Assembly: GCA_039182715.1 (NCBI GenBank)
Contig: JBCDBY010000022.1
Location: 1 to 25,001 of the forward strand
Direction: 5' to 3'
Length of the DNA stretch: 25,001 nucleotides
From: JBCDBY01 sp039182715
Lineage (GTDB): Bacteria; Planctomycetota; PLA2
In this document: piece after piece, positions 6,752-13,538 of the stretch
Layout: every line of letters begins with the position of its first letter
Position numbering within the stretch: position 1 is the first letter of the stretch
The notes under the pieces: generated by a model
What the model saw: the letters and a program-made list of their open reading frames with translations, nothing else
Databases searched by the model: none
What the model was told of the DNA's origin: nothing
Position numbers and translations under genes: made by a program

Positions 6752-8854
6752 ATGCCGTTTACTGCGGGGATGCAAGTCATTCCCATTCTTCTTCTGCTGG
6801 CGGCCTCGACGGACGGTGAACTGGCGAAGGAGGTCGAGGCGGTCGCCGAGGACCCGATCGTGGTCACCGCGCTTCGCCGGCCCGAGTCCATCTTCAAGGT
6901 TCCCTACTCCGCCGAGACCGTCGATCGGAAGCGTTTCCTGAATCGGCAGTACCGCACCACGCCGCAGGCGTTCCGGGACATCCCCGGCGTCATGGTGCAG
7001 GAGACCGCGCCCGGCCAGGGTTCGCCCTACATCCGCGGCTTCACCGGTTTCCGCAACCTCTTCCTCATCGACGGCGTCCGTCTGAACAACTCCACGTTCC
7101 GACCGGGCCCGGTGCAGTACTGGAACACGGTCGATCCCTACTCCGTCCAGCGGTTCGAAGTCGTCAAGGGCCCCAGTTCGGTCCTCTTCGGCTCGGACGC
7201 CATCGGCGGCACGGTCAACGCGATCACCCGCAACCCGTACGGCTACGGGCGGCGTGACAAGTGGTCCTTCGCCGGCGCCGGCGTTTTCCGCGCCGCCACC
7301 GCGGAGGAGAGCTTCATCGCGCGCGGCGAAGTCTCGATCAGCTACCAGGAGCGGGCCGGCCTGCTCATCGGCGCCACGCCGAAACAGTTCGGCGACCTCG
7401 AGGCGGGCGATCCGCGCGGCGTCCAGCGCAACACCGGCTACGACGAGTTCGCCGGCGACGCCAAGCTCGAGTACTTCCTCAAGGATGGCTCGCGTCTTGT
7501 CTTCCTCTATCAGTTCGTGCAGCAGAACAACGTGCCGCGCTGGCACCGCACGCTCGACAACGACGTGTCGTTCAACGGCACCACGCTTGGCAACGAGATC
7601 CAGCGCGATCTCGACCAGACGCGCCAACTGATCTACGGCCAGTGGCACAAGGAGGACATCGGCGGCGTGATCGACGCCGTGCACGTGAACCTCTCGTACC
7701 ACTACCAGGACGAGGTGCGCGACCGCATTCGCTCGGGCGACCGACGCGACAAGCAGGGCACCACGACCGGCACGATCGGCCTGTGGGCACAGTTCGAGAG
7801 CGACAGCCCGATCGGCCGCCTGATCTACGGCGCGGAGTGGTACCACGACAACGTCAACAGCTTCTCGACCAGCAACCCGGTGCAGGGCCCGGTCGCCGAC
7901 GACGCCACCTACGACATCGTCGCGGTCTATCTGCAGGACGAGATCGACTTCAACGAGCGGTCCGGCATCGTCATCGGCGTGCGCTGGAATTACGCCGCGG
8001 CCGACGCCGACAAGGTGTTCGATCCGGTGGCCGAGGAGCAGACCTCGCTCTCCGACAGCTGGAACGCCTTCACGGCGAGCCTGCGCGGCCGATACGAGTT
8101 CGTGCCCGACCGATGGACCGTGTTCGGCGGCGCGTCGGGCGGCTTCCGCGCGCCCAACCTGTCCGACCTGACGCGCTTCGACAGCGCGCGCTCGAACGAG
8201 TTCGAGGTTCCGTCCCCGGGCCTCGATCCGGAGTACTACTGGCAGTTCGAGCTCGGCGTGAAGGGCCGCACGCGCAAGTTCTCGATCGACGCCTCGGCGT
8301 TCTACACGCTCATCGACGACCAGATCCTGCGCACGCCGACCGGTGACCTGACGCCGGACGGCGAGGAGATCGTGATCAAGTCCAACGTGGGCGACGGCTA
8401 CGTGTGGGGCATCGAGTGCGGCGCGTCGTGGATCTTTCACCCGCAGTGGACGCTTTTCGGCAACGTGACCTACATCGAGGGCAAGGTGGACACCTTCGCG
8501 ACCTCGGACCCGGTCATCACGAGCGAGTATCTCAGCCGCCTGATGCCGCTCACCGGGCAGATCGGCGTCCGTTGGGACAACGACGACAAGCGCTGGTGGG
8601 CCGAGACCTACGTGCGCATGGCGGCGCGCGCCGATCGCCTGTCGCCGCGCGACGAAGGCGACACGCAGCGCATCCCGCCGGACGGCACGCCGGGCTATGC
8701 GGTCTGGTCGCTGCGCGGCGGCTACAACTTCACCGAAAAGGCGCGCGCCATCGTCGGGTTCGAGAACCTGCTGAACAAGAACTATCGCGTCCACGGCTCG
8801 GGCCAGAACATGCCCGGCTTCAACTTCATCTTCACCTTCAGCGCGGACTTCTAG
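6752..8854 (+). CDS. TonB-dependent outer-membrane receptor
   Basis: About 700 residues from ATG 6752. After a hydrophobic signal segment (QVIPILLLLAAS) comes a TonB-box-like PIVVTA, then the plug domain: QAFRDIPGVMVQETAPGQGS, IRGFTGFRNLFLIDGVRLNN, and the end marker FEVVKGPSSVLFGSDAIGGTVN. The remainder is a beta-barrel ending in FNFIFTFSADF with a terminal Phe, as expected for outer-membrane insertion. The start is uncertain: TTG 6728 would add YRTIRGS and give the signal peptide the positive charges it otherwise lacks, and ATG 6770 is also possible. It takes up a scarce substrate using TonB energy; iron chelates or cobalamin are typical, but nothing here identifies it. The tonB gene overlaps its stop. 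Confidence 0.93.
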   Translation: MPFTAGMQVIPILLLLAASTDGELAKEVEAVAEDPIVVTALRRPESIFKVPYSAETVDRKRFLNRQYRTTPQAFRDIPGVMVQETAPGQGSPYIRGFTGFRNLFLIDGVRLNNSTFRPGPVQYWNTVDPYSVQRFEVVKGPSSVLFGSDAIGGTVNAITRNPYGYGRRDKWSFAGAGVFRAATAEESFIARGEVSISYQERAGLLIGATPKQFGDLEAGDPRGVQRNTGYDEFAGDAKLEYFLKDGSRLVFLYQFVQQNNVPRWHRTLDNDVSFNGTTLGNEIQRDLDQTRQLIYGQWHKEDIGGVIDAVHVNLSYHYQDEVRDRIRSGDRRDKQGTTTGTIGLWAQFESDSPIGRLIYGAEWYHDNVNSFSTSNPVQGPVADDATYDIVAVYLQDEIDFNERSGIVIGVRWNYAAADADKVFDPVAEEQTSLSDSWNAFTASLRGRYEFVPDRWTVFGGASGGFRAPNLSDLTRFDSARSNEFEVPSPGLDPEYYWQFELGVKGRTRKFSIDASAFYTLIDDQILRTPTGDLTPDGEEIVIKSNVGDGYVWGIECGASWIFHPQWTLFGNVTYIEGKVDTFATSDPVITSEYLSRLMPLTGQIGVRWDNDDKRWWAETYVRMAARADRLSPRDEGDTQRIPPDGTPGYAVWSLRGGYNFTEKARAIVGFENLLNKNYRVHGSGQNMPGFNFIFTFSADF

Positions 8855-9504
8855 TGCGCCGCAGCCTGTTGGTCTCTTTTCTTTGCCACGGCGCGGTCGC
8901 GACCGCGCTGTGGATTGCCTGGGAAGGACGCGCGGTCGATGTTCGGCCGCGCGTCTCGTTTACAGCGCAAGTGGCGAGCGACGCGTCGCAGCCGGAGGAG
9001 CCGCCGGCGGAGCCGACCCTGCCCGACGCGTCGCCGGTCGTCGAGGAGCCCATCGAGGTCAACGAGCCGGTGCCGGTGGAGTTCGAGGTCTGCGAGGAGG
9101 CGCTCGAGCCGCTTGCCTGGAAGCCGCCCAGCGTGCCCCTCGTGAAGCTGAAGAAGCCGCTGCGCGAGCCCCCGTCCGAGACGAAGCCTGTCACGACGGC
9201 TGCGATCGCCTCGGCGCCGGTCTCCGCCACCATCGAGTCGGAGGCGCGGCCCTCGTCGTGTCCGCCGCCCGACTATCCGCGCCTCGCGCGCCGGCAGGGG
9301 CAGGAGGGCACCGTGCGGGTGCGGATCTACGTGAATGCGCACGGTGACGTCGAACGCGTGCGCCTCGAGAGGAGTAGCGGCCACCGCCTGCTCGACCGCG
9401 CCGCGCTCGACGCCGCCCGCGGCTGGTGGTTCACGCCGGCCACGCGCAACGGCGAGCCGGTCGCATGCGAGATCGTGCAGCCAGTGGTGTTCAGGCTGCG
9501 GTAG
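8854..9504 (+). CDS. tonB: TonB family energy-transducer protein
   Basis: 216 residues from a GTG start that shares its G with the TAG stop of the receptor gene (TAGTG), so the two are translationally coupled. The N-terminus has one membrane segment (LLVSFLCHGAVATALWIAW). It is followed by a Pro/Glu-rich periplasmic spacer with VP/EP repeats and a TonB C-terminal domain: PDYPRLARRQGQEGTVRVRI, GDVERVRLERSSGHRLLDRA, and ARGWWFTPA. It should pass proton-motive-force energy to the neighbouring receptor. ExbB and ExbD are not in the window and must be encoded elsewhere. The stop codon lies inside the left arm of an inverted repeat. Confidence 0.9.
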   Translation: MRRSLLVSFLCHGAVATALWIAWEGRAVDVRPRVSFTAQVASDASQPEEPPAEPTLPDASPVVEEPIEVNEPVPVEFEVCEEALEPLAWKPPSVPLVKLKKPLREPPSETKPVTTAAIASAPVSATIESEARPSSCPPPDYPRLARRQGQEGTVRVRIYVNAHGDVERVRLERSSGHRLLDRAALDAARGWWFTPATRNGEPVACEIVQPVVFRLR

Positions 9505-9666
9505 GCACTGGCTGGAAAGTCCAACGTCGGCCCGAGGCCGTGCGAGGACAAGTCCAGCGAAGTCGCGGCGACGACTCTGTGTTCTCAAGACACTGCGAGG
9601 AGCCGCGACGCAGCTGGGCGCAGCCGCAGCCGGCCGAAGCCAGTTGGACTTCCCAGCCAGTGCCTA
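9502..9666. repeat. 165-bp element bounded by 24-bp inverted repeats carrying both stop codons
   Basis: The left arm, 9502-9525, and the right arm, 9643-9666, are inverted copies with a single mismatch (9516 against the matching base at 9652). The first three bases are the TAG stop of tonB and the last three, on the minus strand, the TAG stop of the NifU-like gene. The element therefore fills the convergent junction exactly. Its interior contains GACACTGCGAGGAGCCGCGA, which resembles from memory the TGCGAGGAGCG-type intergenic repeats seen in many bacteria. It could be a mobile or REP-like element, a bidirectional terminator, or both. Confidence 0.87.
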
Positions 9667-9909
9667 GAAGACCTGGACGACTTCCTTCACCCAGGGAGCT
9701 TTCTCCTTGAGGAAGTTCTCGATGCCGTGCTTGAGCGTCGCGGTGCTCGACGGGCAGCCGCCGCACGCGCCGGCGAAGCGGATGTGGACCACGCCCTCGT
9801 CGTCGACATCGATGAGCTCGCAGTCGCCGCCGTCTCCCTGCAGGTAGGGGCGGATCTCGTCGATGTGGGGCTGCAGCTCGGTGAGGGCGTCGGCGGGCAC
9901 GGAAGTCAT
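9664..9909 (-). CDS. NifU-like iron-sulfur scaffold protein
   Basis: 81 residues, which is the size of a stand-alone NifU C-terminal domain. It contains [33 protein letters not shown] in outline; the CGGCPSS pair of cysteines is the Fe-S cluster binding CxxC of this domain. Such proteins (NfuA-like, without the degenerate A-type domain) carry and hand over [4Fe-4S] clusters in the cytoplasm. It stands alone; the stop lies in the inverted repeat shared with tonB. Its ATG is preceded at nine bases by TAGAAT and by no Shine-Dalgarno site. Confidence 0.92.
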   Translation of the reverse strand: MTSVPADALTELQPHIDEIRPYLQGDGGDCELIDVDDEGVVHIRFAGACGGCPSSTATLKHGIENFLKEKAPWVKEVVQVF

Positions 9910-9918
9910 GGCTTCCCG

Positions 9919-9924
9919 ATTCTA
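9919..9924 (-). promoter_or_regulatory. putative -10 element of a leaderless NifU-like transcript
   Basis: TAGAAT on the minus strand, nine bases before ATG 9909. The same hexamer precedes the AAA ATPase gene at 14984. The divergent 4-alpha-glucanotransferase start is only 37 bases away. Confidence 0.5.
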
Positions 9925-9931
9925 GCAGTGG

Positions 9932-9937
9932 CATGAT
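9932..9937 (+). promoter_or_regulatory. putative extended -10 element of a leaderless malQ transcript
   Basis: CATGAT, preceded by TG with one base between (TGGCATGAT), nine bases before ATG 9947. The first base departs from TANNNT, but spacing and the extended TG fit the pattern. Confidence 0.4.
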
Positions 9938-9946
9938 GCCCCGCGA

Positions 9947-11170
9947 ATGTTCGCGCGCGCGTCGGGCCTGCTTCTGCACGTGACCTCGCTGCCCGGCGGC
10001 CGGCTCGGTCCCGAAGCGGATCGGTTCGTCGATTTCCTCGCCGCGGCGGGCCAGAAGTGGTGGCAGCTGCTGCCGGTCGGGCCGCCCGGCTACGGCGGAT
10101 CGCCCTACGCCGCGCTCTCCGCGTTCGCGGGCAACGAGGACTTCGCGCCCGGCACCGACACGCCCGCGGAGCGCCCCGTGCCGCCGTGGCTGCAGGACTA
10201 CGCTCGCTTTCGGGCGCTCAAGGAGCACTTCGGCGGCAAGCCGTGGTGGGAGTGGCCCGAGAACCTGCCCGCCGACCCGGACACGCGGACGTGGATCGAG
10301 GCGCAGTGGCGCTTCGACGACGCATGGAGCGCGCTCCGGCGCCGGGCGCGCGACGCGGGCGTGCAGCTGCTGGGCGATCTGCCGCTCTTCGTCGCGAAGG
10401 ACAGCGCCGACGTCTGGGCGCATCGCGACCTGTTCGATCTCGACCACGTCGCCGGCGTGCCGCCCGACTACTTCAACGAGGAGGGCCAACTCTGGGGGAA
10501 CCCGCAATACGCGTGGGACGCGCACGCGGGCTCCGACTACGCATGGTGGGCGGCACGGGTCGAGCGGCAGTTCGAACTCTTCGACGCCGTGCGCATCGAC
10601 CACTTTCTCGGGTTGCATCGCACGTGGTCCATTCCGGCGCACGAAGACTCGGCGAAGAACGGCACCTGGCAGCCCGCACCGGGCGCCGCGATCCTCGAGG
10701 CGATCGGTAAGCGGGCACTCGTCGCCGAGAACCTCGGCGTGGTCACACCCGAGGCGGAGGCGCTGCGCGCGCGGTTCGGGATTCCCGGCATGCACGTGCT
10801 GCAGTTCTCGTTCGGGGAGGACCGTCGCGACCGGCCCTTTTGGTTCGACGAACGCGCCGTCGTCTACACCGGCACGCACGACAACGACACGACGCGCAGC
10901 TGGAGCGACGAGCCCGACGCCGCACGCGCGCAGCGCTACCTCGGCTGCGCGCGGGAAGAGCTGCCCGAAGCGATGCTCCGGCTCGCCTGGATGTCGCGGC
11001 CCGACCTCGCCATCGCTCCGGTGCAGGACCTGCTCGGCCTCGACGCCACCGCGCGCATGAACGCGCCCGGCACGACCGACGGCAACTGGGACTGGAAGCT
11101 GCGGCCGGGTCAGCTCACCGACGAGCACGCCGCGGCGCTGCGCGCGCTGACGGAGGAAGCGGGGCGTTGA
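9947..11170 (+). CDS. malQ: 4-alpha-glucanotransferase (amylomaltase, GH77)
   Basis: 407 residues. GH77 landmarks are all present: ARASGLLLHVTSLPG at the start, WWQLLPVGPPGYGGSPYAALSAFAGN, then the nucleophile Asp in AVRIDHFLGLHRTW (near residue 218). The acid/base Glu lies in LVAENLGVVTPEAEALRARFGIPGM and the third Asp in TGTHDNDTTRSW. It transfers alpha-1,4-glucan segments in glycogen or maltodextrin metabolism. It is about 90 residues shorter than typical bacterial MalQ (about 500), with the loss in loops rather than in catalytic regions. The stop codon overlaps the TTG start of the next gene (TTGA). Confidence 0.94.
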   Translation: MFARASGLLLHVTSLPGGRLGPEADRFVDFLAAAGQKWWQLLPVGPPGYGGSPYAALSAFAGNEDFAPGTDTPAERPVPPWLQDYARFRALKEHFGGKPWWEWPENLPADPDTRTWIEAQWRFDDAWSALRRRARDAGVQLLGDLPLFVAKDSADVWAHRDLFDLDHVAGVPPDYFNEEGQLWGNPQYAWDAHAGSDYAWWAARVERQFELFDAVRIDHFLGLHRTWSIPAHEDSAKNGTWQPAPGAAILEAIGKRALVAENLGVVTPEAEALRARFGIPGMHVLQFSFGEDRRDRPFWFDERAVVYTGTHDNDTTRSWSDEPDAARAQRYLGCAREELPEAMLRLAWMSRPDLAIAPVQDLLGLDATARMNAPGTTDGNWDWKLRPGQLTDEHAAALRALTEEAGR

Positions 11171-11964
11171 AGCGCGTCGTCTTCCGGCCGGACCGCCCGG
11201 TGGACCGGGAGGGCGATCTCTTCCCTGCGCTCGTCGCCAAGCTCGGTTTGACCGACTGGACGATCGACGGCGAGGGCGAGATCGTCGCCTACATCGGCCG
11301 CGAGCGCGCCTCCGCCGATCTCGGCGAACGCGTGAAGACCGGTCCGGTGGGACCCGACGTCTACGTGTTGCCGAGCACCGCGCCGGAGCATCGCGCGAAG
11401 TTCTTCGAGGGCGTCTGGCGCAACTTCGCCAGCCACGTCACCGGTCGCGACCTCGCCGTGCGCGACGAGTACAAGGGTCTGCCGCCGGAGGAGATCAAGG
11501 CGCGCCTCGACGCGCGTCGATTCCCGTTCGCGCTGCTCGCCGCCAACGTCGCCTACGACATCAACATCGGCTCCATCATCCGGAGCGCGAACGCGTTCCT
11601 TGCGCGCGAGGTGGTGATCTACGGCCGACGAAAAGCCGACCTGCGCGGCGCGATGGGGGCGCAGAACTACGAGAACCTCGTCTACCTGCCCGACCTCGCC
11701 GCGCTGCACGCGCACCTCGATGCGCGCGACTACCGCCTGGTCTGCTTCGAGGACGCGCCGGGGGCCGTGGAGCTCGCGTCGTTCGCCTGGCCGGAGCGCC
11801 CGCTGATCGCATTCGGGCAGGAAGGACCGGGCTTGCCACCCGAGCTCCTCGCGCGCTCGGACGCGACCGTCGTCATTCCGCAGTTCGGCTCGATGCGCTC
11901 GATCAACGTCGGCGTCGCCGCCGGCATCGCGATGTACGACTGGCACGCGAAGCGGGTAGATTAG
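11167..11964 (+). CDS. SpoU/TrmH family RNA methyltransferase
   Basis: 265 residues from TTG 11167, overlapping the malQ stop by four bases. The C-terminal half is a SPOUT domain with its three motifs in order: NIGSIIRSANAFLAREVVIYG (motif 1), LIAFGQEGPGLPPELLARSD (motif 2) and VVIPQFGSMRSINVGVAAGI (motif 3). These form the knotted S-adenosylmethionine site; the family 2'-O-methylates tRNA or rRNA ribose. The first 110 residues have no motif I recognise and may be the RNA-binding part. Which RNA is modified cannot be told. Confidence 0.9.
   Translation: MKRVVFRPDRPVDREGDLFPALVAKLGLTDWTIDGEGEIVAYIGRERASADLGERVKTGPVGPDVYVLPSTAPEHRAKFFEGVWRNFASHVTGRDLAVRDEYKGLPPEEIKARLDARRFPFALLAANVAYDINIGSIIRSANAFLAREVVIYGRRKADLRGAMGAQNYENLVYLPDLAALHAHLDARDYRLVCFEDAPGAVELASFAWPERPLIAFGQEGPGLPPELLARSDATVVIPQFGSMRSINVGVAAGIAMYDWHAKRVD
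11957..11962 (+). promoter_or_regulatory. putative -10 element of a leaderless transcript
   Basis: TAGATT, six bases before the GTG start at 11969 and overlapping the last codons of the SpoU gene (GTA GAT TAG). It suggests that the small zinc-ribbon gene can be transcribed on its own. Confidence 0.45.
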
Positions 11965-11968
11965 CGCC

Positions 11969-12250
11969 GTGGCGATCAACGACTACTGCCCGCACTGCGG
12001 CGAGCCCTGCGTCACGAACACGCGCAAGCTCTGGCTGTTGCCCGGCATGCGCGCCGAGTGCCGGTCGTGCGGACGGAAGGTCAGCGTCCCGGCCTTCGCG
12101 GTCGTGTCGATCTTCCCGATCCTGATGGCCTACCTGCTCATCTTCAAAGTCCCCGAAGGCGCCCTCGGCCTTCGCGCCACCCTCTCCGCCATCCTCATCC
12201 TGATGGCGCTCTACTACCAGGTCTACCTGCTCCCCCTCGTCGCCCGCTGA
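11969..12250 (+). CDS. small zinc-ribbon membrane protein, function unknown
   Basis: 93 residues from GTG. The N-terminal half has two CxxC pairs (CPHCGEPC at residues 7-14 and CRSCGRK at about 32-38) likely to bind one zinc ion. The C-terminal half has two hydrophobic segments (VPAFAVVSIFPILMAYLLIF and LSAILILMALYYQVYLLPLV) separated by a short loop, predicting a two-helix inner-membrane anchor with a cytoplasmic zinc ribbon. Such small proteins are common in this kind of genome and have no established role. It may be cotranscribed with malQ and the methyltransferase, four bases upstream. Confidence 0.78.
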   Translation: MAINDYCPHCGEPCVTNTRKLWLLPGMRAECRSCGRKVSVPAFAVVSIFPILMAYLLIFKVPEGALGLRATLSAILILMALYYQVYLLPLVAR

Positions 12251-12290
12251 TCTGATGCACCTTTTCTGATGCACCTTTTCTGATGCACCT
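12251..12290. repeat. three tandem copies of a 14-bp unit
   Basis: The unit TCTGATGCACCTTT begins at 12251, 12265 and 12279; the first two copies are identical and the third is cut after 12 bases. It starts one base after the stop of the zinc-ribbon gene. On the minus strand it reads as AAAGGTGCATCAGA. No protein-coding explanation is apparent. Confidence 0.85.
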
Positions 12291-12379
12291 CTTCCATGTG
12301 GAAAACGTCGGAAGCTCTTTCGTAGCAGGCGGTTAATCGCGCCAAGGTGCGGAATCAATCCCGCAAATCGGCTCCAGCA
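12291..12379. other. unassigned spacer between two tandem arrays
   Basis: No gene, strong hairpin or promoter could be recognised in these 89 bases. They separate the 14-bp array from the 12-bp array inside the 208-base convergent gap between the zinc-ribbon gene and the VWA gene. Confidence 0.5.
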
Positions 12380-12459
12380 GCAGGCAAGCGAGCAGACTCG
12401 GGAGCAGACCCCGAGGCAGGCCCCGGAAGCCGGCCCAGGGGCAGGCCCCGAGGCAGGCC
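12380..12459. repeat. degenerate 12-bp tandem array (about 6.5 units)
   Basis: Units start with GC(A/C)G at 12380, 12392, 12404, 12416, 12429, 12441 and 12453; all are 12 bases except the fourth, which is 13. Units drift from GCAGGCAAGCGA on the left to GCAGGCCCCGAG on the right. The last partial unit touches the TAG stop of the VWA gene (12459-12461). The array is extremely GC-rich and could form stable structure in RNA from either strand. Confidence 0.8.
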
Positions 12460-13538
12460 TAGCGCATCCGGCGTTTGCGATTGCGGAGGAAGTCGACGAG
12501 CACGAAGCCTTCCAGGCGCGCGCTCTCGGCGAAGTAGGCGCGGCCGCGGTTGATCTCGGTGAACTCCTCGATGAAGCCGCGCAGGTACGGGTCGCTGGTC
12601 AGCATGAACGTCGTCACCGGGATGCTCTTGCGCCGACAGCGCGCCGCTTCGTCGAGTGTCTTGGCGACCACCTTCTGATCGAGCCCATAGGGGTTCTTGT
12701 AGAGGTGACCGTCCTCGTGAATGCACGACGGCTTGCCGTCCGTGATCATGAAGATCTGCTTGTTGGCCGCCTTGCGCCGCTTGAGGATCTCCTGCGCCGC
12801 GATGAGGCCGGCCCGCGTGTTGGTGTGGTACGGCCCGTTCGAGATGTAGGGCAGCTGCTCCAGCGGCACGGTGACCGCCTCGTCGCCGAAGAGCACGACG
12901 TCGATCGTGTCCTTCTTGAACTTCGAGATGATCAGCTCCGTCAGCGCGAGCGCCACGCGCTTGGCCGGTGTGATGCGGTCCTCCCCGTACAGCGTCATCG
13001 AGTGGCTGATGTCGATCAGCAGCACCGTCGCGCACGAGGTCTGGAACTCGCGTTCGCGCACCTCCAGGTCCTGCTCCGCCAGCGCGCCCTCGCCGCCGGT
13101 GCGCCCCAACCAGTTGTAGAGCGTGCGATTCAGGTCGAGCGCGTCCGTGCCGTCGCCGAAGCGGAACGGCCGCGTCTCGTCGGTCGGCTCCCCGCCCCCG
13201 CCCGAGTGCGGCGTGCGATGGTCGCCCGGGCCCTTCGCGGTCAGCTTCGCAAAGACGTCGTGCAGCATCTGCGAGCGCAGCGCGCGCTCGCCCTTGCGCG
13301 TCATCTCCAACTTGCCGCCCGCGGCGCGCCGTACCTCACCGCGCTCCTGCATCAGCTTGCGAAAGTCCTCCGGCCCGAAGTCCTCGCGCCAAAGCCCGTA
13401 GCGCTCGCCGACGTCCTCGAGATAGTCGAGCGCCTCCTCGACGTCACCGTCGAAGATCACCAGCAGCTGCCGGTAGATGGACAACAGCTGCTGCAGCAGC
13501 TTGGGGAGCGTGCTCGCCTTGCCGTAGCGCCAGTACAC
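12459..13538 (-). CDS. von Willebrand factor A domain protein, partner of AAA ATPase
   Basis: 359 residues from a GTG that follows the TAG stop of the ATPase gene with no gap. The N-terminal 130 residues are helical (LLQQLLSIYRQLLVIFDGDV) with no known motif. A Gly/Pro-rich linker leads to a VWA domain from about residue 165. Its metal-dependent adhesion site is DISHS in TVLLIDISHSMTLYGEDRI, with a later TDGKPSC. The protein ends in a basic tail (RNRKRRMR). VWA proteins paired with MoxR/BchI-type AAA ATPases act as adaptors in chaperone- or chelatase-like complexes (MoxR-VWA, RavA-ViaA, BchI-BchD). The target here is unknown. Confidence 0.9.
   Translation of the reverse strand: MYWRYGKASTLPKLLQQLLSIYRQLLVIFDGDVEEALDYLEDVGERYGLWREDFGPEDFRKLMQERGEVRRAAGGKLEMTRKGERALRSQMLHDVFAKLTAKGPGDHRTPHSGGGGEPTDETRPFRFGDGTDALDLNRTLYNWLGRTGGEGALAEQDLEVREREFQTSCATVLLIDISHSMTLYGEDRITPAKRVALALTELIISKFKKDTIDVVLFGDEAVTVPLEQLPYISNGPYHTNTRAGLIAAQEILKRRKAANKQIFMITDGKPSCIHEDGHLYKNPYGLDQKVVAKTLDEAARCRRKSIPVTTFMLTSDPYLRGFIEEFTEINRGRAYFAESARLEGFVLVDFLRNRKRRMR

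Noticed and set aside
6404..8794. 796-codon open frame opposite the TonB-dependent receptor
   Set aside because: Composition is that of a shadow frame and the receptor on the plus strand is unmistakable.
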